Part shown: piece by piece, positions 13,585 to 20,013 of the stretch
How positions within the stretch are numbered: position 1 is the stretch's first letter
Layout: each line of letters begins with the position of its first letter
Virus record (IMG/VR): IMGVR_UViG_3300048930_000409
Coordinates: 1-64,000 of that record
Reading direction: 5' to 3' (one strand)
DNA: 64,000 nucleotides
Source: a virus
Translations under genes and position numbers: made by a program
The notes under the pieces: generated by a model
The model's database searches: none
What the model was told of the DNA's origin: nothing
What the model saw: only the letters and a program-made list of their open reading frames with translations

Positions 13585-13815
13585 ATGGCCCTCAAGTGCT
13601 GCCCCGCGATGGTGGTCACGGTGCTACCTTCACACACGCCGCTGCGGTCGCGCACCATCGAACGCTTGTGCGGTGAGCCGCTCAATCCTGGGGAAGAGCT
13701 GTGCGAGCACCACCGGGCCGAGCAGGCCGAACTGAGCCGAAGGATTGCTCGCCGTAACGCCCAGAAGTTGCAGGATTACATGAAAGGCAAAGCCCGTGCC
13801 AAGACGGACGTTTGA
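13585..13815 (+). CDS. Cys/His-containing hypothetical protein
   Basis: A 76-residue protein: KCCPAMV at the N-terminus, then RLCGEPLNPGEELCEHHR, a likely zinc site (two Cys, His-His), and a basic C-terminal helix (SRRIARRNAQKLQDYMKGK). SD CTGGAGA upstream of the ATG. It starts just after the terminator, so it may rely on read-through. Overlaps the next gene by 20 nt. Confidence 0.6.
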   Translation: MALKCCPAMVVTVLPSHTPLRSRTIERLCGEPLNPGEELCEHHRAEQAELSRRIARRNAQKLQDYMKGKARAKTDV

Positions 13816-14080
13816 CATCCAGGGTCATACGACAGAAGTCGTGCGCCTGCCGTTCTTCGCGGGTCCGGATGGACACCTCGCGATCGAGGCGCACTTCATG
13901 AACAAGTGTCTGTCCGTGTTGAAGATGGTCTCGTCCAAGGCCGGTGATTCCGATACGGTCATTCACTTGACCGACACACGGCTCATCTACGGGATAGAGT
14001 GTCTGGATTCACTCATTCTCGGGTTGACGGCGTTCCGAGAAGAACTGCAGAAGAGAGCCAACCGTGGCGACATCCGATAG
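13796..14080 (+). CDS. Hypothetical protein
   Basis: A 94-residue protein with a GTG start inside the end of the previous gene. Strand-rich N-terminus (FDIQGHTTEVVRLPFF), then helices (LIYGIECLDSLILGLTAFREELQK). The second half resembles the 4407 product in layout (strand, then a helix with LxxLIxGLxAFRxxL), possibly a distant paralogue. Confidence 0.6.
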   Translation: MPRRTFDIQGHTTEVVRLPFFAGPDGHLAIEAHFMNKCLSVLKMVSSKAGDSDTVIHLTDTRLIYGIECLDSLILGLTAFREELQKRANRGDIR

Positions 14081-14270
14081 TGGCATTTGCCCGCGCTGCG
14101 GCGAACCGATGCCCCAGGGCGAAGCCGACCACGCCACGGCGTGCATCTACGAGCCGTGCAACGAAGTCTCGTGCAAGGCGTTGCGGAATCCGCTGACCTT
14201 CGATCAGATGACCGACGCCCAGCTGCACTTCCGCTACCACAAGATCGTCATCCCCCGGAGGCGTCCATGA
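14064..14270 (+). CDS. Zinc-finger hypothetical protein
   Basis: A 68-residue protein starting with GTG. CPRCGEPMPQGEADHATAC (about residues 9-27) gives a CxxC...HxxxC zinc site; another Cys pair follows (EPCNEVSCKAL). The C-terminus contains TDAQLHFRYHK. Overlaps both neighbours. Confidence 0.6.
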   Translation: MATSDSGICPRCGEPMPQGEADHATACIYEPCNEVSCKALRNPLTFDQMTDAQLHFRYHKIVIPRRRP

Positions 14271-14476
14271 CCGTGACTGAATTACATGAACACTTGGAGT
14301 CGATGATGGCTTGCAACCCGGCCATCGCCGAGCTCCCCGTCCGCGTGGTGCGCCCGAACGAAGCTACTCCCGCGACCCCGGTGGACGGGATTGCCTACCA
14401 CGCGTTCCTCGGTGAAGTCGTACTCGTGGCCCAGGTCCCGTACACGGTCGTCGAGCGGGCGAAACCCGGCCTGTAA
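14267..14476 (+). CDS. Hypothetical protein
   Basis: A 69-residue protein: N-terminal helix (VTELHEHLESMMACNPAIAEL) then strands (LPVRVVRPNE, AFLGEVVLVAQVPYTVV). Last gene before a CTGCAG element. Family not recognised. Confidence 0.6.
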   Translation: MTVTELHEHLESMMACNPAIAELPVRVVRPNEATPATPVDGIAYHAFLGEVVLVAQVPYTVVERAKPGL

Positions 14477-14482
14477 CATGTT

Positions 14483-14570
14483 CTGCAGGACACGCATGGC
14501 CCGGCCCGGCCCGTGGTATGGGCGGCGCCCCGTTCGTGTCCTGCAGGACCCCTAAGCCACGGAGGTGGCC
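14483..14570 (+). repeat. CTGCAG-bounded hairpin element, copy 2, with SD-in-loop
   Basis: CTGCAGGACACG (14483-14494) and CGTGTCCTGCAG (14535-14546) form a perfect 12-bp inverted repeat around a GC-rich hairpin with GTGGTATG in its loop. CCTAAG follows, then GCCAC-GGAG-GTGGC (14556-14569), a stem with SD tetraloop next to the ATG at 14571. This copy joins the two leader families in one junction. Confidence 0.7.
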
Positions 14571-14822
14571 ATGTCCGACGCCCCCATTCGTACCGTCACG
14601 CGTCGTTTCGGCTTTGACCGCGACGACCTGCAAGCCATCGCCGCCTGGTGGGTCGAGTCCGGCCAGGAACGGTGGGACAAGTCCGCCGAGGCCACGACGC
14701 CGGCTTGCGAGATGGAGATTCAAGACTTCCTGGATGCCTGTGTCCGAGGCAACCTCGCGGCCATCAAGGCAGAGCTCGCTGCCCGTGAGCCCCAGAAGAT
14801 GAAGGTCCGCATCAAGCGGTGA
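14571..14822 (+). CDS. Hypothetical protein
   Basis: An 83-residue helical, acidic protein (DDLQAIAAWWVESGQERWDKSAE, MEIQDFLDACVRGNLAAIKAEL) with a basic end (KMKVRIKR, similar to the start of the 12460 product). The GTG at 14565 in frame is part of the SD hairpin. Family not recognised. Confidence 0.65.
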   Translation: MSDAPIRTVTRRFGFDRDDLQAIAAWWVESGQERWDKSAEATTPACEMEIQDFLDACVRGNLAAIKAELAAREPQKMKVRIKR

Positions 14823-14830
14823 TTTTGCAG

Positions 14831-14903
14831 GTGACACCCGCCCCGCCTTTCGACGACGATGGGTGTGGGCGGATGGACCGCCCGACCCACATCGGAGGAT
14901 GTG
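14831..14903 (+). promoter_or_regulatory. Promoter, hairpin and SD-in-loop leader
   Basis: GTGACA (14831-14836), 18 bp, GACGAT (14855-14860). Hairpin GGGTGTGGGCGG / CCGCCCGACCC, then CACATC-GGAG-GATGTG (14888-14903), a perfect 6-bp stem with SD tetraloop that directly abuts the ATG at 14904. Confidence 0.65.
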
Positions 14904-15185
14904 ATGCGAGACGGAATTACGGTACACCCTGGCGGTGGCATGACCATCGAGGGCCCCATCCACATCGAGCTGTACCGGTTGATGGCGACCCGGTCGGCGC
15001 TGAAGCTGGAAGTCCGAACGGGCATGCAGATGTCCCGTGGCCGGTCGGCGGCCTCGGTCGCCCGGACCATCGTCGCGCTGCCAAAGCGCAACAAGGCCGA
15101 GCTGCTCGCCCAGCTGGAGGCGTACATCGAGACGTTTTGCGCCAACAACGGTCTCTCGGCCCCGTCGTGGGTGGGTGAGCGATGA
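14904..15185 (+). CDS. Hypothetical protein
   Basis: A 93-residue protein: short strands, then helices with basic residues (LEVRTGMQMSRGRSAASVARTIVALPKRNKAELLAQLEAYIE). The upstream part of the frame is leader. Stop overlaps the next start. Family not recognised. Confidence 0.65.
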   Translation: MRDGITVHPGGGMTIEGPIHIELYRLMATRSALKLEVRTGMQMSRGRSAASVARTIVALPKRNKAELLAQLEAYIETFCANNGLSAPSWVGER

Positions 15186-15580
15186 GCAACATCGAAGTTT
15201 GCCCCAAGTGCTACGGGGCCAAGGAGATCACCATCTTCCGCCAGACGAAGACGTGCGGCATGTGCGGCGGGCGCGGCTTCGTCGTCTATGGCACACCGCC
15301 CCCGGACGGCGCTTACGTCCTGCGCGCGACACCGGCGCCCCCGGACAAGCAAGGCTACCCGCTGGCGGCCGGGGGGTTCGACTTCACCCTGACCATCGAG
15401 GAGTACGCGGACGCGGACCTCGGCCCCGGTCTGCATGTGCGCGTCTGGATTCACCACCCGAACGAGGCCTTTGACTGGAACGGCACGCCCATCGGGACGT
15501 TCCAAGACCTCGAGCACGCGGCGCGGGCGTGCAATACGCTGTTCCCCGCGTATCCCCCTGCATTCGTCACCACGTCGTAA
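15182..15580 (+). CDS. DnaJ-type zinc-finger protein
   Basis: A 132-residue protein. CPKCYGAK (about residues 7-14) and CGMCGGRG (about 25-32) are the paired knuckles of a DnaJ-type zinc domain. The C-terminal 90 residues include a beta-rich section (FDFTLTIEEYADADLGPGLHVRVWIHH). No J-domain. Related in zinc layout to the 3324 gene. Confidence 0.7.
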   Translation: MSNIEVCPKCYGAKEITIFRQTKTCGMCGGRGFVVYGTPPPDGAYVLRATPAPPDKQGYPLAAGGFDFTLTIEEYADADLGPGLHVRVWIHHPNEAFDWNGTPIGTFQDLEHAARACNTLFPAYPPAFVTTS

Positions 15581-15587
15581 GGAGCGT

Positions 15588-16040
15588 ATGGACACCTCAC
15601 ACACCATGCCACTGGCGGACGCCATCGAGTTGATGGGCCGCGATTGGAACGACTTCACTCCCTGGTACACGGCGCTGGCCGAGAGACATCCGGCCGCATT
15701 CCCGTTGGCGCAGGCACCTATCCGCTGGCTGATGGCCATGCGCGGGTGGAAGTACCTGCGCGACGTCCCTCCGGGCCTGCCGACCCAGACCGGCGTGCCC
15801 CAGGACGCGCAATCCTGGTACGAGCTCAACATCACCGAGCGCCCGTTCCTGGTCATCGTCGGCGAGGTCGTGACGATCCTGTTCCTCGCCGAACTGCACT
15901 ACGAAGCGTACGAGTTCATCCGGCGCGTGCGCGACCTGATCGCGTGGCTCGGCGAGAACGACGACTACGACGAAGGCCAACTGTTCCACATCGTTCAGGA
16001 GTACGTGCGGCCGACAACGGCCATGCGCGAACTCTCGTAG
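15588..16040 (+). CDS. Hypothetical protein
   Basis: A 150-residue, largely helical protein with many aromatics (WNDFTPWYTALAERHPAAFPLAQAPIRWLMAMRGWKYL in two helices) and an acidic C-terminal region (GENDDYDEGQLFHIVQEYV). AAGGAGC precedes the ATG. Not predicted to be exported. Family not recognised. Confidence 0.65.
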   Translation: MDTSHTMPLADAIELMGRDWNDFTPWYTALAERHPAAFPLAQAPIRWLMAMRGWKYLRDVPPGLPTQTGVPQDAQSWYELNITERPFLVIVGEVVTILFLAELHYEAYEFIRRVRDLIAWLGENDDYDEGQLFHIVQEYVRPTTAMRELS

Positions 16041-16047
16041 GAGACCC

Positions 16048-16293
16048 ATGCCGCCGAAAAAGCTCAACCCCCGCACCAACGTCGAAGCCGCCATGGATTC
16101 CTTGCTACTCGCCGGACAAGCACGGCTGTGCATCGTGGCCACGTTCGACGTTCGGAAGTTGAAGACGTCTGACGTGCTCCAGACCGTCACCGAAGCTCTC
16201 GACGCCCTTCGGAATCAGGGTAAAATCGAGGCCGCCACCATCGAGTGGCCCCCGACCGACCCCCACGTCGAGGACGTCACACACCTGAACTAG
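16048..16293 (+). CDS. Hypothetical protein
   Basis: An 81-residue protein with an alternating alpha-beta pattern (ARLCIVATFDVRKL, SDVLQTVTEALDALRNQGKI, EAATIEWPPTDP), like a small ferredoxin-fold domain. GGAGACC precedes the ATG. Function unknown. Confidence 0.6.
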   Translation: MPPKKLNPRTNVEAAMDSLLLAGQARLCIVATFDVRKLKTSDVLQTVTEALDALRNQGKIEAATIEWPPTDPHVEDVTHLN

Positions 16294-16301
16294 AGGAGCC
16301 C

Positions 16302-16592
16302 ATGCCACACGACATCGTCACAGCCCAGATGTCCCCCACCCAGCGGGACACCATGTACCGACTGGCGAACACCGTCGCAGAAAGCTTGATCGCGGCGGGC
16401 GGCAACGAAGACGTTCGCATCTCGACGGTCGCGCTGCTGCGCGTCATCGCGGCCGTCATGGCGCGAAATCCCTGGGGCCGAGATCCGGTGACGCAGGCGC
16501 ACATCAGTGAGCTGTTGCCGCTGTACGTCCGCGCCGCCATCGAGTCCAACGACGGGAGTCGCATCATCCGACCGTTTTCCAAGTTGGTGTAG
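16302..16592 (+). CDS. Hypothetical helical protein
   Basis: A 96-residue helical protein (SPTQRDTMYRLANTVAESLIAAGG, TVALLRVIAAVMARNPWG, ISELLPLYVRAAIESNDG). GAGGAGC precedes the ATG. Family not recognised. Confidence 0.6.
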   Translation: MPHDIVTAQMSPTQRDTMYRLANTVAESLIAAGGNEDVRISTVALLRVIAAVMARNPWGRDPVTQAHISELLPLYVRAAIESNDGSRIIRPFSKLV

Positions 16593-16627
16593 CCCCGCAA
16601 GACAGGCACACGCCCATCGCTTGACGG

Positions 16628-16680
16628 TATGATGGGTGTGTGCCGTGGACGGACCCCGGCCCGCATCGGAGGATGCGACG
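16628..16680 (+). promoter_or_regulatory. Promoter-like sequence and SD-in-loop leader
   Basis: TATGATGGG (-10 at 16628-16633, no clear -35), a GC-rich hairpin (GTGTGCCGTGG / CGGACCCCGGCC, imperfect), then CGCATC-GGAG-GATGCG (16662-16677), a 6-bp stem with SD tetraloop, and ATG at 16681. Confidence 0.6.
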
Positions 16681-17406
16681 ATGAAGAACACGCCCGACCC
16701 GATTGCCGCCCGCATCATCAAGCTGTTCAACATGGCCACCCATGCCAACTCGAATCCCTTCGAGGCGGAGTTGGCCATGACCAAGATGCGCCAGATGATG
16801 GCGGAACACGACCTGTCGCTGGCCGACGTCGAGGCCGCCGCTGGGCGCACCGCCGAAAAGCCCCGCATCGAGATCGTCAAAGTCACGTCCTACACCCGCA
16901 AGGGGTTGTTGGCCCGCTATGACCACGCCATCGCCAACGCGGTCGCCACGCTGACTTCGACGTCCGGGTGGCTTCAGACCCGGTACCAGGGACCGCACAA
17001 GTGGCAGTCCATGCAGTTCATCGGCACCCCGGCCGATGCCGAGCTCGCCGCCCAGTTGTTCCACGTCTTCATCGGCGCCGCCCGCCACTACGCCCGGCTG
17101 GCCTACGGCGGCACGTGGAAGGTCAATCACTCATCCTTCGTGTACGGGTTCGGTAACCGCCTGAACGAGCGGGCCAAGGACTGGATGTCCGTGGTCGAAC
17201 CCGCCAAGCGAGCCCAGTACGGCATGATCTTGGTCGGCAAGTCGGCGGCAATCGATCAGTACAAGAATGAGTTGCTCGCCCCGTTCAAGGATCAGAAGAA
17301 GAAAAAAGTCCGGGACGTCGCCATCAACACCGAGGCGTACTTCAAGGGCGTCGACCGGGCCAACAACACCGACCTACTGAAGTCGGCCAAGATCGGCGGC
17401 CGGTGA
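16681..17406 (+). CDS. DUF2786-domain protein
   Basis: A 241-residue protein. Its N-terminal 40 residues (IIKLFNMATHANSNPFEAELA, then MRQMMAEHDLS) fit DUF2786, a short helical domain found in phage and bacterial proteins of unknown role. The C-terminal domain (about 80-215) has a conserved-looking helix pair (AELAAQLFHVFIGAARHYARLA) and a basic stretch (KDQKKKKVRD). Function unknown; possibly nucleic-acid related. The stop overlaps the start of the next gene. Confidence 0.75.
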   Translation: MKNTPDPIAARIIKLFNMATHANSNPFEAELAMTKMRQMMAEHDLSLADVEAAAGRTAEKPRIEIVKVTSYTRKGLLARYDHAIANAVATLTSTSGWLQTRYQGPHKWQSMQFIGTPADAELAAQLFHVFIGAARHYARLAYGGTWKVNHSSFVYGFGNRLNERAKDWMSVVEPAKRAQYGMILVGKSAAIDQYKNELLAPFKDQKKKKVRDVAINTEAYFKGVDRANNTDLLKSAKIGGR

Positions 17407-17675
17407 TGGGGTGGCTTCTCCTGGCGTTCGTCGCGGCCATCGTGGCGGCGTTCTTAGCGGGCTGTTTGGCCACGGCCGGGAACATGCCCGCGCCCCCGCC
17501 CCCGGACATCCTGCAGGAACCGCCAGCCCCCCGGAAGGGGTGGGTCATTGTGACCGGGCGGGGCAAATCGGCCAAGACGTGGAATTTCCCTGTGGACAAC
17601 GAAGGCGTGGCCATTGGATTATTCACCCAGAAGGGCGGCAATCTGGCCGCCATCACGGATTCGAGGCCTGCATGA
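17406..17675 (+). CDS. Putative lipoprotein
   Basis: An 89-residue protein (90 from the GTG at 17403). Residues 2-17 are hydrophobic and end in the lipobox LAGC, then a Pro-rich spacer (MPAPPPPD) and a small domain (KGWVIVTGRGKSAKTWNFPV). It should be lipidated and anchored in the envelope. Small phage lipoproteins made early often block superinfection by shielding a receptor (for example T5 Llp); that role is inferred. It overlaps the preceding and following genes. Confidence 0.7.
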   Translation: MGWLLLAFVAAIVAAFLAGCLATAGNMPAPPPPDILQEPPAPRKGWVIVTGRGKSAKTWNFPVDNEGVAIGLFTQKGGNLAAITDSRPA

Positions 17676-17770
17676 AAATCATCCGGTCGTACCGCGAACT
17701 CGCACTCTGGACGGTGGTTCTGGCGCTGGTACTGACGTGGGTCGCTGCTGTGCTGACGGAGCACCTGTGA
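17672..17770 (+). CDS. Very small membrane protein
   Basis: A 32-residue protein: MKIIRSYRE then a single hydrophobic helix (LALWTVVLALVLTWVAAVL). It overlaps the lipoprotein stop by ATGA, and its stop overlaps the next ATG. The pairing with a lipoprotein recalls two-component envelope cassettes. Confidence 0.5.
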   Translation: MKIIRSYRELALWTVVLALVLTWVAAVLTEHL

Positions 17771-18018
17771 TGCCGGGTGCTCCGCGCACGTACGAGCCAA
17801 CGCAGTACCCCATCCCCGGTCAGGATGGGCCGGGCGGCTTCAAGCACCGGTTGGCGCAGTACATCAAAGACCTGCCCGACCACCTCGAGATCGAATACGT
17901 ACGTCAATGGTTACCAGGCGAGGAACGGTTCACCGTTGATTGGCGCGAACAGGCCCGCCGCATCCGGGAGGGTGCCCCCTATGAGCTCACGATTACCATC
18001 CGTGACCGTCGGCGCTGA
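17770..18018 (+). CDS. Hypothetical protein
   Basis: An 82-residue protein. N-terminus Pro/Tyr-rich (TYEPTQYPIPGQDG), then an alpha-beta part with basic residues (WREQARRIREGAPYELTITIRDRRR). Starts in a TGATG overlap. Family not recognised. Confidence 0.6.
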   Translation: MPGAPRTYEPTQYPIPGQDGPGGFKHRLAQYIKDLPDHLEIEYVRQWLPGEERFTVDWREQARRIREGAPYELTITIRDRRR

Positions 18019-18280
18019 CCGGCACCCCGGTCCGTACTACGTCCGCGTCGGTTCGCTTGGGTGGCTGGCCTGGGACAAAACGGTCACCGACAGCCCCTTG
18101 CGTTCCGAAGTCGCCGCGTTCGAAGACAAGACAGAGAGCTTGATCGCCGCGATTTCGGCAACCCTTCAGACACGGCAAACCGTGTCGGTGTGTGTGTGGG
18201 CACGTGGAACGCCCACTGCAGGGGACTTACAGGGCTTCATGACGGTGGCGTGGTACACTCCGGGTAAATCGGGGGCTTAG
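17981..18280 (+). CDS. Hypothetical protein
   Basis: A 99-residue protein overlapping the end of the preceding gene by 38 nt. Strand-rich N-terminus (PGPYYVRVGSLGWLAWD), a helix (KTESLIAAISATLQTR) and a C-terminal strand pair. It ends 4 bp from a large inverted repeat. Family not recognised. Confidence 0.6.
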   Translation: MSSRLPSVTVGADRHPGPYYVRVGSLGWLAWDKTVTDSPLRSEVAAFEDKTESLIAAISATLQTRQTVSVCVWARGTPTAGDLQGFMTVAWYTPGKSGA

Positions 18281-18283
18281 GGT

Positions 18284-18484
18284 AAATGGGGACGGAAACT
18301 CTGCATCGCACCCCCCACACACCCCATGTCCCCACCCCGCCATCACCCCTTTCCCTTTCTTCCTTTTTCTAACTTGATGTAAATGTGTAATATATGGAAA
18401 TAAAAAAGAAGAAAGAGATACGGCGTCCGGGCGTGGGGGGTGGGGGCACCGGGGGGGTGGACTCCAGAGATTCCGTCCCCATTT
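18284..18484. repeat. 200-bp imperfect inverted repeat with AT-rich centre
   Basis: AAATGGGGACGGAAACTCTG (18284-18303) is matched, inverted, at 18465-18484 (19 of 20). The similarity continues inward as C-rich then pyrimidine-rich sequence (CCCTTTCCCTTTCTTCC) on the left and its G/purine-rich complement (GAAGAAAGAG) on the right, for nearly 100 bp per arm. The centre (about 18360-18412) is AT-rich, unlike the rest of the window. Options: replication origin, MITE-like insertion, or a very long terminator. Confidence 0.6.
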
Positions 18485-19083
18485 CCCCGAAACACCCGAC
18501 AGACCCGAAGACCCCGAATTCCCCGGACGCGCCACGGCCCTTCCTGGCCAACGTGGACAAGCACCGGCAACGGTTCCACGGGGGGAAGCTGTTCTTGCGG
18601 GAACTGACCTACGCCATCCAGCTGGACCAAGCTGAAGACAAGCTGGTGCTGCCGAGGTTGCGCCTGGAAGTGCGCGACGACCTGCCCACGTGGGTACCCC
18701 CGCGTCGACGGCGCAGACCCCGGCGGTCGCCCATCCCGAACCTGTCGCGGAAGAAGTACTTGCATTCCGTGCAGCTGAAGCAGTGGATGAAACGCATCAT
18801 CGAAATCCTGGCCGGCGAGCGCCAACACATGCGCGTGCTGCTGGTGCAAGATCCCGAGGCCGCCCCGTTGGAATGGGAGGGTCAGTGTGAGACGTGCGGG
18901 GCGACGTTCTCGGTCCGGGGCATCTGGTCCGACCGGGACCGCTTGCCGGACCTGGGAGGCACGGCGTTCCTGGACAACTGTGGCGCCCCGGACCGCGCCA
19001 TCCTGGAGCGCGTGATCATCCCCAGGAAGTCGCCGCAACGGCGGAATTGGCTCCGCATCAAGCGCATTGCGCCCCGGCGGTAA
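18394..19083 (+). CDS. Hypothetical protein with CxxC motif
   Basis: A 229-residue open frame. The first 55 residues (KKKKEI, then Gly-rich and Pro/Asp repeats) translate the right arm of the inverted repeat and look non-coding, so the true start may be downstream (for example GTG at 18457 or 18553). From about residue 55 it looks genuine: FHGGKLFLRELTYAIQLDQAEDKL, an Arg-rich segment (PPRRRRRPRR), helical middle, and CETCGATF (one zinc knuckle) with a later Cys. Function unknown. Confidence 0.55.
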   Translation: MEIKKKKEIRRPGVGGGGTGGVDSRDSVPISPKHPTDPKTPNSPDAPRPFLANVDKHRQRFHGGKLFLRELTYAIQLDQAEDKLVLPRLRLEVRDDLPTWVPPRRRRRPRRSPIPNLSRKKYLHSVQLKQWMKRIIEILAGERQHMRVLLVQDPEAAPLEWEGQCETCGATFSVRGIWSDRDRLPDLGGTAFLDNCGAPDRAILERVIIPRKSPQRRNWLRIKRIAPRR

Positions 19084-19112
19084 AAAAACAGGGGGCAGAC
19101 GCCGAATTAGTG

Positions 19113-19214
19113 TTGCAATGCATTTGCTGAGTGTGGACAATGGATATCGGCGCGTGGGTCGCATGTAGCGACCACGTAAGGCATCCCCCCTAGGGATCAA
19201 GGAGCACGAACATC
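19113..19214 (+). promoter_or_regulatory. Promoter and hairpin leader of second histone-like gene
   Basis: TTGCAA (19113-19118), 17 bp, GACAAT (19136-19141). The leader folds as CGTGGGTCGC-atgta-GCGACCACG (about 19153-19177), then a C-rich stretch and a plain SD AAGGAG before the ATG at 19215. Like the first histone-like gene, it lacks the SD-in-loop hairpin. Confidence 0.7.
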
Positions 19215-19748
19215 ATGGCAGTCGAGACCACCCCCACCCGAAAGCTCGGGTCCATCAAGACCGTCGCCAAGAAGGCGGCCCCGGCCCCCGCCCCGAAGAC
19301 CAAGGCCAAGAAGGTCGCCCCGGCCGCCGCGCCCGCCGTCGAGGCCAAGGCCGCCAAGACGCCGGCCGCGCCTCGCGAGCGCAAGACCGAGGGTCCGCGC
19401 GGTGCTCGCGGCATGGTGGGCGTGACGTCCGGCCTGTCCATCGCGGCGTTTCAGAACGAGTTGATGCGGAAGAACTTCCGCGCCAAGCTCACCGACGCGC
19501 AGCTGGCCGAGGCCATGCGCGTGGAGTTCCCGAGCGCCATCGCCTACACCGAGAAGCACGTGGCGGGCATCCGCTCGGGCTACAACACCGGCGCCCGTGG
19601 CAACGAGAAGCCCGACACGCCGCTGCCGCGTTTCGGCGAGGACGGCAAGCCGGTCACGGCGCGTGGCAAGGCGCCCAAGGAGCCCAAGGCCGAGAAGGCC
19701 GAGAAGGCGCCGAAGGCGAAGGTCACGACCAAGACCAAGAAGGGCTAG
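19215..19748 (+). CDS. Histone H1-like DNA-binding protein (paralogue)
   Basis: A 177-residue protein with Lys/Ala/Pro tails at both ends (KKAAPAPAPKTKAKK near the start; KAPKEPKAEKAEKAPKAK at the end) around a globular module (about 75-130) containing TDAQLAEAMRVEFP and HVAGIRSGYNTGAR, shared with the 12935 protein. Both have their own promoter and terminator. The two-tailed form could bridge DNA. It opens the replication block. Confidence 0.75.
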   Translation: MAVETTPTRKLGSIKTVAKKAAPAPAPKTKAKKVAPAAAPAVEAKAAKTPAAPRERKTEGPRGARGMVGVTSGLSIAAFQNELMRKNFRAKLTDAQLAEAMRVEFPSAIAYTEKHVAGIRSGYNTGARGNEKPDTPLPRFGEDGKPVTARGKAPKEPKAEKAEKAPKAKVTTKTKKG

Positions 19749-19782
19749 CGCGGCGGCGTCCTCCGTGACGCGTTGGCACTCG

Positions 19783-19820
19783 ACGGCCGGGATGGACGAA
19801 AGTCCCCCGGCCGTTTGTTC
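19783..19820 (+). terminator. Intrinsic terminator
   Basis: ACGGCCGGG (19783-19791) pairs with CCCGGCCGT (19806-19814); a GGAC/GTCC pair extends the stem inward; TTGTTC follows. Directly downstream of the second histone-like gene, as for the first. Confidence 0.75.
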
Positions 19821-19833
19821 AGGGAGATACTCC

Positions 19834-20013
19834 ATGACCCTCGATGAACTGATTACCCAGCTACAGGAACTCCGAGCCGACGCCCCGGAATACGGACCCC
19901 GCGACGTCAAAATCGAGTGGACGTGGATGCAGGCATCCATCGAAGACGTCGATGCTGGAACAGGACGGTTCGGGGACCGTGTCATCGTCATCAAGGCAGA
20001 CGTCGACGAATGA
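19834..20013 (+). CDS. Hypothetical small protein
   Basis: A 59-residue acidic protein with an N-terminal helix (TLDELITQLQELRADAPEYG) and a strand-rich end (RVIVIKADVDE). Similar short proteins (helix plus DVxI strand) are common in phages next to replication genes. Start supported by AGGGAGA; stop overlaps the helicase ATG. Confidence 0.65.
   Translation: MTLDELITQLQELRADAPEYGPRDVKIEWTWMQASIEDVDAGTGRFGDRVIVIKADVDE

Noticed and set aside
18343-19200. Leftward ORF opposite the 18394 gene
   Set aside because: Pro/Arg-rich antisense reading; the plus strand has the CxxC motif and better codon pattern in its second half.
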